Positions 10,695-23,905 of a stretch of DNA of 64,000 bases are shown in pieces. Every line of letters starts with the position of its first letter. Position 1 is the stretch's first letter. The translations under genes and the position numbers were made by a program. This DNA comes from Nemopilema nomurai (lineage: Eukaryota > Cnidaria > Scyphozoa > Rhizostomeae > Rhizostomatidae): contig ML133488.1 of the NCBI GenBank assembly GCA_003864495.1, positions 38,243 through 102,242 on the forward strand, in the 5' to 3' direction. The notes under the pieces were generated by a model. The model was not told the origin of the DNA. It worked only from the letters and a program-made list of their open reading frames with translations, and made no database searches.

Positions 10695-13600
10695 ACACCA
10701 TCTGGAAACCCCTCCGTATGAAAGTAATTTATGATATTATAATAAGATCACCATTCCAAATAAATTGCAAGGATTTTCTTCAATAGCGTTGTAGTTTTCT
10801 TGTAGTATAGCCAAATCAAAAGCTCTACACTGAAACGAAAATAAAAAATACCCCACTTATTGTTCCATACTAAAGAGCACATCATTCAGTGGACTCTGCG
10901 TTCCATACGTAGTTCCATCGGAAATCGTGCCGAAGCTGAAAAGCAAGATTTAATAACAGTTTTGCATTCAGTCTTCTAATTTAATATTGCTTCCTTTAAT
11001 CCAGCATTAATCATATGTCGTGTATAGCAATATGCTACATTTCCCAAAATGACGAATAAAGTCCTTTTGAGATGGATGAATATGCTAGAAGTTGAATTAT
11101 TCATCGATAGTGTCAATAAGAATCCATTTGTTTGGGAGAAAGCAAGAATTTGCATATAATGGAAATTTGTCGAGAATTGAGAAAAAAATATGTGTCTCAC
11201 AATGACCAGTTGGTAAGGCTGAACTCAGTGCCTGATTTAGTGTGGTCTTGTACACTAATATTGGTTTTGAGAATCCAAATTGCGGTCTTGAAATAAAGAA
11301 TTAGTGGGAGGATTTTCTTGAAACAAGGTTTTTAATACCTTTTAATTGAACCTTGCTTTGCCACTTAAATAGATTTCCGGAATATTGTATTCAGATTGAC
11401 ATAATGTCTGGAGTTGAATTAGCCAATATTTGCAATGACTCAAATATAACAGTACATCATTTACTGGTGAGCAAGTCAGTAATTTTATGAAAACACTCGA
11501 ATATTAAGACAGAGTAAATTGATATTATTCTGTGTACAGGCCACGAGCTATACAATATTTACAAATTATTCTTTGTCTGCCATGAGTCTGCCTCATTCCA
11601 ATATTAAGCCTTGTGACTCTCTGTGCGTTATGTTTATTAGCAAATCTTAAAAGTAAATTGAAATTTTATTCCTTCATGATGTGTTTTTTCGCATCACATT
11701 ATAATCATTTCATGACTCGTAAATGCATTTTTAGCCTATCTAGGGCTTTCAGTTTTAAAACGATTGGCTTGTATAACTGGACCTTTTCCGTTAAAATTGC
11801 AAATGACTTTGTATTATTGATAGTTTTTAAATATTTGTAGACAAGCTATCGTAGAACTTTTCAGAAGTTATATTTATTAAGTTAACGAATTGATTACCTT
11901 GATGAAACTTGATCAAACAAGTAAAGTAATAGTCAACCCTATAGTAATCCCGGTACCTAAAGTAAAATTTCCCAGAAATCTTCTATTTAACCTGATTAAA
12001 ATTGTATAACTAATAGGGCGCCAATAGGCTCGACAGTTGCTTAACTTTGGGTTTGTAAAATGGGTCCGAAAAAATTTGTGTAGCGGAAAATCAGCTTTTT
12101 GCAAACAAAATAAATGATCGTAGGTATAAGTATTTTTTGCTTACTTGAATAATTAAACATTATTTCAAACTAGGATTTGCTATCCTCTAACATACGTACC
12201 GCAGATTTCTCTATTAAGGGATATTCGATGGCCAAAGGAAAAAGCACCATCATTCAAGAGAGACAACACAAGCTATATACACATGTTACGTAACCAAAAT
12301 TGATAATTTTGAAAAAATCTCGTAATAATTTGTCTAAAAATTAGTCTGTTGTTTGTTGTTGGCAAAACAATCTGCTATTCACCTAGTAAAACCCCCCTTC
12401 TAACTCAATTGCGTAGCCGTGGTTTGACGATTGGAAGGGGAGTCTGACAGAAGGGGGTCCGTTGGACTTACAACAGAAACATTCTTGGTACTACACCCTT
12501 CAGAATTCGGGAAAACGTCCCATTTTGTAATAACGTATAACTTGTCAAACAAAATAACAGTCATATGTAGCTTTTTGAGGCTGGCCCCCATTCCATTCTA
12601 CAACTGGCTATTTCAAAATTCCTTTACATTGTGAATTTTGTCAGAAGTGGAAGCTTTACATGCAAAATTTTTAAAAGTTGTAAGCAAATATTTGAAAATA
12701 CTAAATAGTGTTTAAAAGCTTCAAGCTAAGTCAATTCTTATAGGAACAAAGTCAGCCAAATCCTTGACAAGAATTTCGGTTTCTAGTTTTCTAAGGATTC
12801 AAGCATTTCAGAATTCCAGCCACTACTTTATCGGGAATGTCTAAAGAACGCGAAGGATTTTTCTCTAAAAACCCTTGTATAAAAAGCGGAAATTTAAAAA
12901 CATTCCGAATAGGGGCAGACTGGGTTTCCTTGTGAGCGAAGCGAAAATAAAATCTTTTGCGACCACGCTCTTTAGATTAGCTTACAATAATTTTCAGAAT
13001 ATTTCTTGCAGTCGTTGTCTTGCAATTCTTTAAAACATTTTACCTGAAATATCACCCCTCCCCCTACCCCCACTCCCTGGGGTACTGATTTTATTGCAGA
13101 TTTGCATTTCTCAGATACCAACTTTCTGAGCGTTAGGGGGCTGCTACCTATTTGCAATTGCCTACAGACATAAGCTTGGAAAATACAAGCCAACCGGTTT
13201 TGTAGCGAGTGTTGCCTTCTGGGTGATGCACAGGTTTGATTCTGCTTTCAAAAACACACAATTTTTTTACAAAGAATTTGGAATTGTGCAGCATTTGCTG
13301 ATCAAACTTTCGCCTTGAATGAGTTTTTCAATAACAGGAATTGGGAATCTTTGCTATTAAACTTAATTTTTAATTTACTCTCGACGTGAAACTGTTATGC
13401 AAACATACTCCGTACTCTCTCGATTTTTGTTTTGTATGAAGTATCTGCTTTTTGAAAGCTTTTAAATTTTTAAAAAAAAATTAACGCGAGGCAAAGGACT
13501 CACCAGGAAATTTCCCGATGCCCAGGTGGGCCTGTGCGCTTTTGCATAACGTTTTTTATGAATGTGAATTGTTTGGGATCAAAAATCTGGAAGGGACTTG

Positions 13601-13750
13601 CCTCGGATCTTTAATAATGGGCTCTGACACATGTTGGAAAGTGGGGATGGGGATGGGCAAGGGAAGATTTAACAATCATAAGAAAGTTTTTTAAAAAGTT
13701 GTAAGTTCTTTGCAATTCGTTTAAATATCGGCTATATTTCAATGGGCTAT
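10695..13750. other. AT-rich intergenic region
   Basis: No gene, RNA or mobile element recognised in either strand. The open frames present (11613-11840, 12431-12634, 12972-13193) are short, show no domain and have unremarkable codon use. Confidence 0.4.
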
Positions 13751-13975
13751 TTAAAAAGTGATGAACTTACCATCTAATTCATATTTTCTTGCATATCTTC
13801 TCAAACAGTCCTTCTCTTTTTGACTGAAGCCATCGGGATAAAGTTGTTTAAGACGGTTGGTCTTATTTGAATGATAATTAAAAATTTCTTTCATTTTCTG
13901 AAAATCTTTCTTCGTCGTTTCTTCCATACTTACATTTTCAATTGATTCTCGATCCTTCTTCGTAATCTCCGTCAT
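13751..13975 (-). CDS. Lone exon, possible transposon-derived integrase N-terminus
   Basis: Minus-strand ATG at 13975 opens a charged segment of about 70 residues ending in YPDGFSQKEKDCLRRYARKYEL. A good donor (gatg|gtaagt, at about 13769) follows on the minus strand. The 'YPxGFSxxEKxxLRR.ARKY' style resembles the zinc-binding N-terminal part of integrase-like proteins of the KRBA2/GIN1/Ginger group. That is a resemblance from memory, not proof. I found no downstream exon with catalytic residues, so it may be a fossil or a first exon whose partners lie elsewhere. Confidence 0.35.
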   Translation of the reverse strand: MTEITKKDRESIENVSMEETTKKDFQKMKEIFNYHSNKTNRLKQLYPDGFSQKEKDCLRRYARKYELDGKFITF

Positions 13976-14284
13976 CCTTAATTCATATCACGTTCGAGCT
14001 ACGATAACTGTTCGCGATCGCTCTTTGAAGAAAAATGGCATAAAGGTCTGCCAATGAGATGTATTTAAGCTGTTTCTCCCCCATAAGGTAATGATTTTAT
14101 TGACAATGTCAGTGATTTTGCTGACAATTTTTCTATCGTGATTTTCCGTTATAATACTGAAAACATATTTGCTGTATCCGTTCAAGCGCATATGCTCATC
14201 ATGGAGCGGATCCGTATTGCAGCTTGTTTAGAAACGCACATCCGTTGAAACACATGTGTCCAATGTGACGCATATGCGCTTCAC

Positions 14285-14390
14285 GCCATTAACAGCAAGG
14301 CCCTGCATGTCCGCCATTACACTGTAAAACTCGAGACGCATTTGTGTCTCAGCCCATGCAGAAACGCATGCCCATGCAGAAACGCATAGA
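14285..14390. repeat. Short direct repeats rich in (atgcag)aaacgcat
   Basis: The 18-base unit gcccatgcagaaacgcat occurs twice in tandem near 14352-14387, and related caaacgcat-like words recur upstream from 14230. It lies just 5' of the DUF1295 gene; function unknown. Confidence 0.5.
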
Positions 14391-14479
14391 ACACCGGCCT
14401 GTAATACTACATCCTTGTTATACAACTTTCAGCACGTGACTATTGTTCTTCTGAGTCCAATGGCCTAAGTTGAAGTTCG

Positions 14480-15283
14480 ATGGCGCTTGAAGTTCTTCTC
14501 TCTACTTTTTCAGGGGCCCATCCCCTTATCAGAGCTTGGATTGTTGATATTTGCATTCAGTGGGGGCTCTGGGCTATAGCTGCATACCTAAAGACAGAGT
14601 TGTTCTATGATCTCGCCGGCTCGTCGACTTTTCTGCTCCTTGCATGGCAAACTCTTGGGTGGGGGGAGACTTACCACACAAGACAGGTTATTCAGACCTT
14701 GTGCATATCTGCGTGGTCTTTAAGGCTGGGATCCTACTTGTTTGTGAGGATAATTAACGATAAGGGCGTTGATAAACGGTTCAATCGTGCCCGTGACAGC
14801 CCTTACTTGTTTTTCATATATTGGACAGTGCAGGCTGTTTGGATTTGGGTCACTCTTGCTCCGTCGATGATTCTCAACACAAAACGGCAAAACCCACAGC
14901 TGAGTGCTAGAGATTATGCAGGGTGGATTCTTTGGCTTGTCGGATTCATGACAGAAGTTGTTGCTGACACACAAAAATCTACGTTCAAGTCTGACCCAAA
15001 CAACCACGGCAAGTGGATTCAGACGGGTCTGTGGGCAGTGTCTAGGCATCCAAATTACTTTGGAGAAATGCTGTTGTGGGTAGGCCTATTTATATCCGCC
15101 TCGTCTGTTTTGAATGGCCTTGAATGGATAAGCATCTTATCACCTGGATTTGTTATTTTTCTACTCACAAGAGTCAGTGGAATTCCTCTTCTGGAAAGAC
15201 AAGCTGATAAGCGCTGGGGCCAGCTAACAGCATACCAAAACTATAAGAAAAACACTGCATGTTTAATCCCATGTTTATGGTGA
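14480..15283 (+). CDS. DUF1295 / steroid 5-alpha-reductase-family membrane protein
   Basis: Intronless frame of 267 residues, starting ATGGCGCTTGAAG and ending TGA. About seven hydrophobic segments are visible. The C-terminal half holds the family signature: KSTFKSDPNNHGKWIQTGLWAVSRHPNYFGE near residues 165-195, then a last helix and ERQADKRWG near 240. This family (DUF1295, fold of the steroid 5-alpha reductases and ICMT-like NADPH-dependent enzymes) acts in membranes; the substrate is not known. Length matches the family (about 260-300). A poly(A) signal lies 177 bases past the stop. It stands alone, convergent with DNAJC21. Lack of introns in an intron-rich region suggests an intronless ancestor, retrocopy or prokaryotic origin. 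Confidence 0.92.
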   Translation: MALEVLLSTFSGAHPLIRAWIVDICIQWGLWAIAAYLKTELFYDLAGSSTFLLLAWQTLGWGETYHTRQVIQTLCISAWSLRLGSYLFVRIINDKGVDKRFNRARDSPYLFFIYWTVQAVWIWVTLAPSMILNTKRQNPQLSARDYAGWILWLVGFMTEVVADTQKSTFKSDPNNHGKWIQTGLWAVSRHPNYFGEMLLWVGLFISASSVLNGLEWISILSPGFVIFLLTRVSGIPLLERQADKRWGQLTAYQNYKKNTACLIPCLW

Positions 15284-17788
15284 AAATCTTCTTAACACAA
15301 CATATATCTTCATTTAACTGCTTTAGAAAGCATATGAGAGTAACCTAGAAATTCTAGTTACTTAAAAGTGTGGTTGTGTGTATCGCAGTCTTCTTGAACA
15401 GTACTTGCTTTCTAAACCATTTCATGAATTATTATGACCCATTAATGTTTTGAAAGAGCAATAAAAATTTGTGAGGATCTGCTCAAACATGAGTTTAAAT
15501 AGCTATAAATAGCTATAAAGATTTTTAGGTTTAAAAAGTTTTTATAAGCAGCAAACACCGCCTTCATTCATATGCAGTCACCATTTAAGACAAAACAAGA
15601 AAGTCTAAATGTCACAAGCTCTTGCCAAGAAAAGAGTGATTCATTAATCATTCTTTCAGTGCTTTTCTTGAAAAAGATGTTTAATGAATGTCATTCTGTA
15701 TTTGTGAAAATTCCTCCTTCTGAACAGTTGATAATTTCTTAGAATGACACAAAAATTAAGAATTTCATTGGAAAAAATAAAGACTGGATTATATCCAGCA
15801 TAAATAAAAAATTCCTACACATGTTAAGGTACCAATTATGTAGCTAAGAGCAAAAAAACCTTGGCTTTACCTACATATACTGAGAAATCATTATAAATCC
15901 AGACACATTAATGGCTTTCTTACTCAGGTTCCTTAAAACTGCAAGGTCTGTTTGCACTTGCAGAGCTGCAGCTTATAAGCTGCCAGACATTCTTGGTCAT
16001 CAAGCAGATCGCAGAATACTTCTAGGGTCTGTATGCATGAGCTGTGTCTACTATAGTGCCATCACCCTGCCACAAGACTGCTGGTTTATATCACTTTTAC
16101 AGGCATATTTGAAATTTATTACAATTGGGGTAAAGGCAGTTTTATCTTTGAGCTTCTACATTGAGAGATTAATCTAAGGAAGAAGAATCCTAGTGGTGCC
16201 AAGCACCTTAAAAGGAGCTTGCATTTAAGCACAGTTAAAATTGATGATATATAATGTGATAGTATACATAAAATCATAGATAATATACAAGCATGTTGCC
16301 TAGATACATTTTGAATCATTGCATTAAATGTAGCAATTATTATGTGCATTGCAGAAAATTAGCAGTATGCATAACTTAATGGAATACATATTAAAAAGTT
16401 TATTGTGCTCTTCAAAACAGAGATAGGGCAAACACTCAAAGATAGAGCAACAGTATTCTTCGAAATACTCGATGACATCAGGAGGGGAGTTTCCTGTATG
16501 TTTTAAATAGAGTGCAAACACCTTTTGCAGAGACTTTTTGAAAATAAGGGCAAGAATTAAATTGCTAGTTATAGCAAAGTGAACACAAACTAAACTCTGT
16601 CTAAGATGTTGACAAAATTATGACTTTAAGCCTTGACTTGCATCTTCCAATTTGGAACTCTTCATAAACAAATCTTTCATTCTTATAGTGAAATGAAACA
16701 TTCTTTCAAGCCTCTAGAAAAATAAATCTAAGAAAAGGAGTAGTTAAAAGGAAGCAAGTACCATAAAAAATCAATCATTTCAAATTGATATTTCAAAGCT
16801 TTGAATATTGCATTGAAATCCAATGTTGGATGCCATTTCAACATCATACAAATATCAACCTACTACTTATGTTCACAGAGTTTACACACTAAAGGAGTCC
16901 TTGATTCCTTTCAGTTGAGTCCTGATGTCTATAGAAACAAAGTTTTAATCTTATCACATAAATTCAAAAATCTATTTCACGGGTCATCCATACAGTATGC
17001 AACACACCAAGGGGAAGGAGAGTCAACCAAAAATGGGTATATAGTATGTACGCTTAAGAAATTCTTAAACCTGAAATTTGAGCTTGCAAGCTTGTCAATG
17101 TGCTTCACATGATTCTTATATTATAACAAGGTATTGTCAATATGGTCAAATCTCTGAATTTCTCTGGAAACTCTTAACTATTTGCATTAGACACTGAAAC
17201 AGGAGGGAGGGGGCAAAAAAGACGTAAGCATATGCAGTGTATGCAAAAGGGGAGTTCACAAAAAGCATACATGTTCGTACAAGGGGAAGGGGGATCAAAA
17301 ATTTTATCTCTAACTGCGCACATACTTTATGAATGACCCTTTATAAAGGTGCAAAAATGACTTTTAAATATAAATTAGAATAAGTGGCTGAGCAGTTTTG
17401 TCTCTCACATTTCATCTTGTTTGTCCTGTCCAACTTCATTCTAAGTGGAGAAAAGATAAAGTTTGTACTATAAACATGCAAAAGAAGCACAGATATCAAG
17501 TAGCTTTATTCTGAATTTTTCTGTATGTTAATATTGGATATCGTTAGCTGTTTAATAGTAAGGAGGTAAAGACAGTCTACAAGCAGCTTATAGAAGCTGC
17601 AGCCTAAAAGAAACACATTTCCAAGACACATTTCTGTAAGCACAAACGCTGTAAGGTACAAAAAAGGTACCAAGGAGACTTCCTAAATTGAAATTTTGAG
17701 TAAAGAAAAATTTGTTAAAAACTTCTATTAAAATAAAGACATAAAATAAGTGAAAATGTCATTATGCCTAAGACTCACAATATTCACA
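15284..17788. other. Convergent intergenic region
   Basis: Between the 3' ends of the DUF1295 gene and DNAJC21. AATAAA at 15460-15465 suits the former. TTTATT at 17505-17510 (AATAAA on the minus strand) suits the latter, about 280 bases past its stop. No further gene recognised; the open frame at 15911-16177 has no known domain. Confidence 0.45.
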
Positions 17789-19834
17789 TCATTTTCTTTT
17801 CTTCTTTTGCTTTCCTCTTGTGTTTCCAATAGGTGTTGGCTCTACTATCATCGCATGTCCCTCTGCTCTAATATGGTCAAATAGCTTACTCCTTGATGAG
17901 AAAAATTGTGAACAAACATTACATTTAGATTCAATCCCACTGGTGTTTTTGACTTTTTTCTTATCCTTCGTTTCCTCTTCTGCTACTTTTTGATTAAGGG
18001 GTTGACTTTCATTGTCCATACATTCATTGACAGCCACATCTTCTTTATTAGAAACAGCATCCTCTTGTTTATTTGTCTCTGTTTCAGTACTTGCTGATCT
18101 TTCTAAAATTTTTCCCAAGTTCTTTTTCTTCTTTGCTTTGGGCAAAGCTTTTGTTTTACTGATCTTTATGGAGTCACAAATGCGTGATTGGCCAAGATGC
18201 GCATCAAAAGATTCTTTTTCTTCAAAATTGTCTGCTTTCTCATCAGTATCAGGAGAATCAGAGCTACTTGATTGCTTGAGGTTACTACGCTTTTCTTTCA
18301 ACTTCTTCTTGCTTGAAGCTTTCCTTGGCAAATGTAATGAGTCCTGTGCACAATTTCCAAGCCGAGTAGCAATTCCATTTGCCATAAATGTTGCTAGCTC
18401 ATCTGAGTCAATGGATATTTCTTCTTTCATATCTTTTTTCAGTTTGCTTTCATTGCAATCATTTTGCTCCTGAGGTTCTACCTTAAAGTTAATATAGTCT
18501 TCATCGCTATCAGACTCATCATCAAATGTTGCCTGTGATTGGTTGACTGATGTGCTCCATTTTTCAAAATCTAGTGTCAAATCTTCTCCTCTTGAATGCC
18601 TTTTGATTTCCAAGTTGACATAATTTGATGGTAATGAGACACTGTCAAGATGGTGGTAAGGTCTTTTAAATCCATCTTGCCCATCTGAAGATTTTGAATC
18701 ATGTGACACATTGGCATATTCTGGTTCAATCCATTCTTGCAAGCTTGCATCAGATGGAGATACTTTCTCCACTTCTTTGCCATCTTCTAAAACATCATCA
18801 ATCAAACTTTCATTTGCTTTTGTAAAGGCAACGGTAATTAAGTGGTTTTCCATTTCTTGCTTGATCAATTCTACATTTTCCTTGTGTTTCTTTGATTTCT
18901 CATGGTTTGCTAATGCTTTCTCTGATTTGAAACTTTTCTCGCAAGCTATGCAATAGAACCTCTGTACATCTTCATGTGAATCAGAATCTTCTCCTGAGTC
19001 ACTAATGAAATGTGACTCTATCTCATGTAATTCTCTTTGCATATTGGCATATGACATCCACTCTTGTTCTTCATATTCCTCCAACTCCTTATTTTTCTTC
19101 TTGATTTTCTCCAGCCTCTTCTTCTCGGAAGCTTCCTTTTGTGATTTCTCTTCTTCTTCCAGCCGTCTTATGTAATTTTTCACTCTTCTATCCCTTTTTT
19201 TAACAAATGCAGCCAAGGCTCTCACCTCTTCATTTCTCTTCCGTCGGGCAGCATCTCTCAGTTTTTTGTTCTCCTTTTCCATTAGTCGAAGTGTTGGTCT
19301 ATTTGCTGCTTGTCTGATGTCGTATTTCTCGTAACACACATACGATTTCAGCGTACAGTAGTTCTGCCAATAACTATAAAATTCCTTAACTCCATCTTCA
19401 TATTTTGATTCTGAAGTTCCAAATTCTGGACAAACAATAAGGACAGCCTCATCCTCTTCGTCTCTGTACGGCTCATCCTCTTCGAAGATCTTCTTGAAGA
19501 CCCAGCTATATACAGCAAAGAAACCATCCTTATCGTCGCCATACCCTTTGTATACCGAAGCATCAAAGTACTTCATTAAATCTAGCTCATTATTAGCCAA
19601 GTCTTCGCCTCCCCTGAGGATTGCTTCCCTATGCTTGTCATAAAATGCCCGTTCCTGTGGATCACTAAGAACTTCGTAGGCCTGTTGTACTTCACGGAAC
19701 ACACGCGTGCTTTCTTCGACACTGTCTGGATTTTTGTCAGGGTGGTACTGCAAGGCCAATTTCCTGTAGGACTTTTTCAGTTCATCGTTATTGGCATTTC
19801 TTGGGACGCCTAAAACATCGTAATGACAACGCAT
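17789..19834 (-). CDS. DNAJC21: DnaJ homolog subfamily C member 21 (J domain plus two C2H2 zinc fingers)
   Basis: Single frame of 681 residues. The J domain opens at residue 3 (CHYDVLGV) with the HPD motif at residues 31-33, so it should stimulate Hsp70 ATPase. A KE-rich coiled coil spans about 185-265. The first zinc finger ([14 protein letters not shown]) is near 293-320; a long acidic and serine-rich linker follows; the second finger ([13 protein letters not shown]) is near 630-655; a basic tail ends in KKKRK. This is the layout of human DNAJC21 and yeast Jjj1, which act in late cytoplasmic 60S ribosome maturation. The start matches the family N-terminus (MKCHYE... in human). The frame is intact. 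Its lack of introns is odd for this gene in animals, and may mean a retrocopy that replaced or accompanies the parent. Confidence 0.95.
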   Translation of the reverse strand: MRCHYDVLGVPRNANNDELKKSYRKLALQYHPDKNPDSVEESTRVFREVQQAYEVLSDPQERAFYDKHREAILRGGEDLANNELDLMKYFDASVYKGYGDDKDGFFAVYSWVFKKIFEEDEPYRDEEDEAVLIVCPEFGTSESKYEDGVKEFYSYWQNYCTLKSYVCYEKYDIRQAANRPTLRLMEKENKKLRDAARRKRNEEVRALAAFVKKRDRRVKNYIRRLEEEEKSQKEASEKKRLEKIKKKNKELEEYEEQEWMSYANMQRELHEIESHFISDSGEDSDSHEDVQRFYCIACEKSFKSEKALANHEKSKKHKENVELIKQEMENHLITVAFTKANESLIDDVLEDGKEVEKVSPSDASLQEWIEPEYANVSHDSKSSDGQDGFKRPYHHLDSVSLPSNYVNLEIKRHSRGEDLTLDFEKWSTSVNQSQATFDDESDSDEDYINFKVEPQEQNDCNESKLKKDMKEEISIDSDELATFMANGIATRLGNCAQDSLHLPRKASSKKKLKEKRSNLKQSSSSDSPDTDEKADNFEEKESFDAHLGQSRICDSIKISKTKALPKAKKKKNLGKILERSASTETETNKQEDAVSNKEDVAVNECMDNESQPLNQKVAEEETKDKKKVKNTSGIESKCNVCSQFFSSRSKLFDHIRAEGHAMIVEPTPIGNTRGKQKKKRK

Positions 19835-22800
19835 TTTCTCTTCGTTTCGTTGAAAATGTAAATTCCAGCAAAGCTTTCAAGCTGCGAAAATATAGGAACA
19901 ACTCCACAGAGCTACGACATGCTTCAATGGCCTAAATGAAATGTCCGCAGTGCGCCTTCGCATTCATTATGTCATCCACCACAAAGCCTACACAAATATG
20001 TAGGCAATTGAAATGTTATTTTCATTCTATTGCAATCCCATGTCAGCATTTATGAATCATGGCCCAATCTGCTGTTTTACACTAGCATTGGCCATAAAAT
20101 TATGTTTATAACTAAATGAAAATATATCAATGAATAGTATGGTGAGATAACAGTGAAGCTCTAGTTCGAGGGCTGACCCATTCCTTTATAATAATATTTC
20201 GTATTGTGTTTATCAGCGGAACTTTTACTGAAAACAGCCAGGATCCCGTCGTGCAATACCAGACTGCTTGGCGTTCTCGACATCAAATATTATCTGACTA
20301 TAGAATTGACGGAATTGACATTATAAAAAACTTCACAAATTCCTGAGAGTCCTGAGAATGAGCGAGAACTGTATTGCACTGATTGCCAATTGATCTGTCA
20401 TCACAGATTCTCTATTTAGTCAGTGCTCAATAGTGGCGTGCTGGCCGGGGGCGATTGCCACTGATTGCCGAAGGACGCTAAAAATTTTACCTTACAGGAG
20501 CGCATGCGCTTAAGTAAGCGTTCATCTTTCAGGGACAACGGTGGTCCGTGGCGGACTGGCTCAGAATTTTTAACCGGCCATGAAGAACTGAGAGGGGCCC
20601 AAGTGCGTGTGGTCTGAAAATTGGGCCTGATCAAATGGACACTTCATCGAAATCGGTCAACTAATTAGCAACATAGCATATGTAGTTGGAATAGCAAAGT
20701 TTAGCTGTTAATTACAAATGGGAACAGAGTACTATAATTGAAATTTAACATTAAATGATCAAATTCGGTCTGACTTGGATTCTGATTAAGTAATTTTGCG
20801 CAAGATACCTTCTTGTAGCAAACAAAGATAAAATAATAAGAAAATGAACCTGAGATTCTTAAAGGATAGTAAGTTTAAAATGAAATAATATCTAAGATGT
20901 AAGGAAGCCTCATCCCTACTAAAATTTGAACTAAAATTTGCAGACCTAATAGCAAACAACAAAAGAAAGTATACTGATTCCTTTTGCAGAAAATGTGGTT
21001 CCAACGAGGAATTCGTTGAACGCTAATTGGATTGTCCAAATTTCTATCAAAAACCCAAAATAGAAAAGGCTTGTAATAGCAACAAATCAATCCAAAGTTC
21101 TGGAAAAACCAACAAAACTTGAACACAAAATAATGGTTTGCTGATACCCGAGTTAACTGCTTCGAAATGAAGATTCAGCTTTTAAATTATCACTAACAGA
21201 TATTCTCTAGTCAGATATTCTATGGTAACAGTTGGAGCCAGCTTGCAGATGTTTTCATCAAATTCATTTTCTATACAGCTGTACGAAAATTTCATATCTG
21301 AATGCTAAGTAAATCATAGCTAAATCATAACAAGAAGGTTCCCTTGAATTTTTGGTAATCATCCGCTAAAAATAGTTTGCTGTCTGAATTTCAGACTCAA
21401 TACATGCTTACATACGATATTTTTCACAAAACTTTTATATTTATCATTTCGAAAACCAATTGAATCAAATGCTACCAGAAACTGTATTTCTTTCCTTTGC
21501 ATTCCAAGAAACCAGTAATCAGTCCTGACCCCTTTTTGCAACAACTTTGACTTCTTTTCTGAAAGCCACTTGCGACTTAAAGTTTATTGGTCTATTATGT
21601 GCAATTTGGCTAATTCTTGTCATTTTCTTGACAGCTTTTTTATGTCAACTTTACATTCCATGAGGCAGGCAATACCTTTACCCATTCGTGTTAGAATTAG
21701 ACTTCGCATTGCATTATCTAAATGCCATGGAATAGTTCACGCCGGAGTTTGTTTTAAAGTTAACTACTGATTCACAACTCCTTTACTTTGTTGCTAGCTT
21801 CGACCCTCGCCACAGCCCTAAATCTAAGTGAACTCTACAACTAATGCTGTAGATATAAACTGCGCCTGGGTGTATGACAAATAGAAATTACAGACAATTC
21901 CATAATATTAAAAGATCCAAATCCCTATTTCCCTTCCATAACCTACACAAGTCATGCTCGAGTAAAAAACATCGCAATTTAATTTTAACCCAATCCTTTC
22001 TACAACACGCGATGACAATATATTCACCCTCAGTTTTGATTCCATCAATGACGTTTATCATTCGTAATGGGATACCGTAAAGCCTCATATTCCTAAAATG
22101 GGGCCCCTATTCTGCAAAGATGGGCCCCTTTCACCAGATTTTGTAGGGGGGCCATACTTCATTAGAAGGCCGCACATTAGAATTTGATGTTTTATCTTCC
22201 ATAAACTTTATACTAGGGAAAGTAAAAGCTGAATGTAAACCTGAGTAAATTGGGCGAAACAAAACAATAACAAAACGCGCAATTTTGTACGAGCAAGGGG
22301 CGATTGGCCACATTTTCCCTGCTGCGAAGGACATCAATGAATTTGCAATGAAATTTCGAAAAAAACCTAATCATCGATAGACCAACAAAGTAGTTCATTT
22401 CATAACATTTGCGAGGGATAGGGTAATTGTCTGTTCACCACTACACCAAATATGCCTGTGAGATTGGCTTCATGTGAGAGCATCCCGTGCCAGTACTTTC
22501 TATGAAATTGGTACAGAGACCGTTAAGAATAAGACATCGTTCCCAAGTGCCTGGAGTTGTGAAAAAGCAGACGAGCCACTATTTCGCATATCGTGCGTCT
22601 GGTACCCAGGGTAATGAGCCAGCAGAAATACCAGAAAACCGCATGGCGTGCAATACATTTTTTTGAAGTTATGGACATTGTATTGAAATAAATGAGAACA
22701 TGATTCGAAGTGAGCAAGAATCTCCATACCACATTCCACTTCTTTTCACTTAGTTATGTTGATCTGTTTTCCAGGGATCACCATATAACCGTTCGAGATG

Positions 22801-23905
22801 TTAGAAAAAATTGATCGATTTTCGTAGAAATTACAGTTTATACACAGACCAATGTGTTTCCGAGCTCTTGTGCTTTCTTGCATCATTTTAGAAATTCGGT
22901 TTGCATGATTATGATGTGATTATAGAATAGGAGACAAGTTGTCTCAGACAACATTGTGACAAAACGGATAAGATGGCGTTGAAAAAACAATTTTTTTGTG
23001 GAAGGCAAGGTCATTGACAGTTTGGGACGAAGACCTCCCGAACTTATTACGTAAGCTCCTTTATTACGAAAAATTGTAGACTTGCTTGAGAGGGAAAACC
23101 TTTGTTGTATGAACAAGTAGCCTGGTTTATGAAAATTCGGCTAACGCTGTTTATTTGGACTCAATTTATTTCAATCGTGTATTTGAAGAACACACCAGTG
23201 ACGATATTCTAAGCTTCAGATAAAAATTGGCATGTCCCAAATTGGCTTCAAATGATGTCCGCTGAATCCATTCTTTTCATTGCATTTTTCATGTTGAAAC
23301 GTAGAAATGAATTAATCTTCAAAGACCTTTTGGTCACTATTACAGGGGTAATGTTAAGTGTTCGTGTCAAATTTTTACTGACTTAAGGCTCTCATTAAAA
23401 CGAATTTGTACGTGGAAATTTTCCAGGTTTGAATTGCGAAAAACAAGCCGTAGTTTTCTTTTGTGTTTGTCTTCGTTGGAGGATTATCTTGCGAATTTGG
23501 TCGCTTTTCTGATTGAGAAATGACAAAGTATTTATAAAAGTATAACTTTATTCAATACTCGTTTTTTAATGGCATTTTATAAAAATTGGAAAAACAGGGA
23601 TAGCCTCTACCTCCAAGTTGTTTAGTAATTATTTTTTTTAGCTAAACTGATGACGTCTTTTCGCTTAACTCGTCGTTTCCTTTTTCTAAAATGCTAAGCT
23701 GGATTTAATGCATCATCTCTAGTTGCAGGTTTTGAATAATAAATGCTTTACCTGTGGTTCAATTGAAGAGGTTTTCTTCCGCCATTGTCATATACAAGCT
23801 TATTCATCATAGAGAATGTTATCAGTTTCCCAGTGATGTCGTTTGAAAGGAGGTCCAAAATCCTGTTGTGATAATCTGAAAGGTTTCCGAGCTGCAAATT
23901 CCATC
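19835..23905. other. Intergenic region between DNAJC21 and the FERM gene
   Basis: The two genes diverge from this 4-kb gap, so both promoters should lie inside it. I see no coding segment with a recognisable domain. A slightly more GC-rich patch (20430-20640) containing gagcgcatgcgctt stands out from its surroundings and may be an old mobile fragment. Confidence 0.4.

Noticed and set aside
18012..18473. Plus-strand frame of 153 residues
   Set aside because: Antisense shadow of DNAJC21's low-complexity linker.
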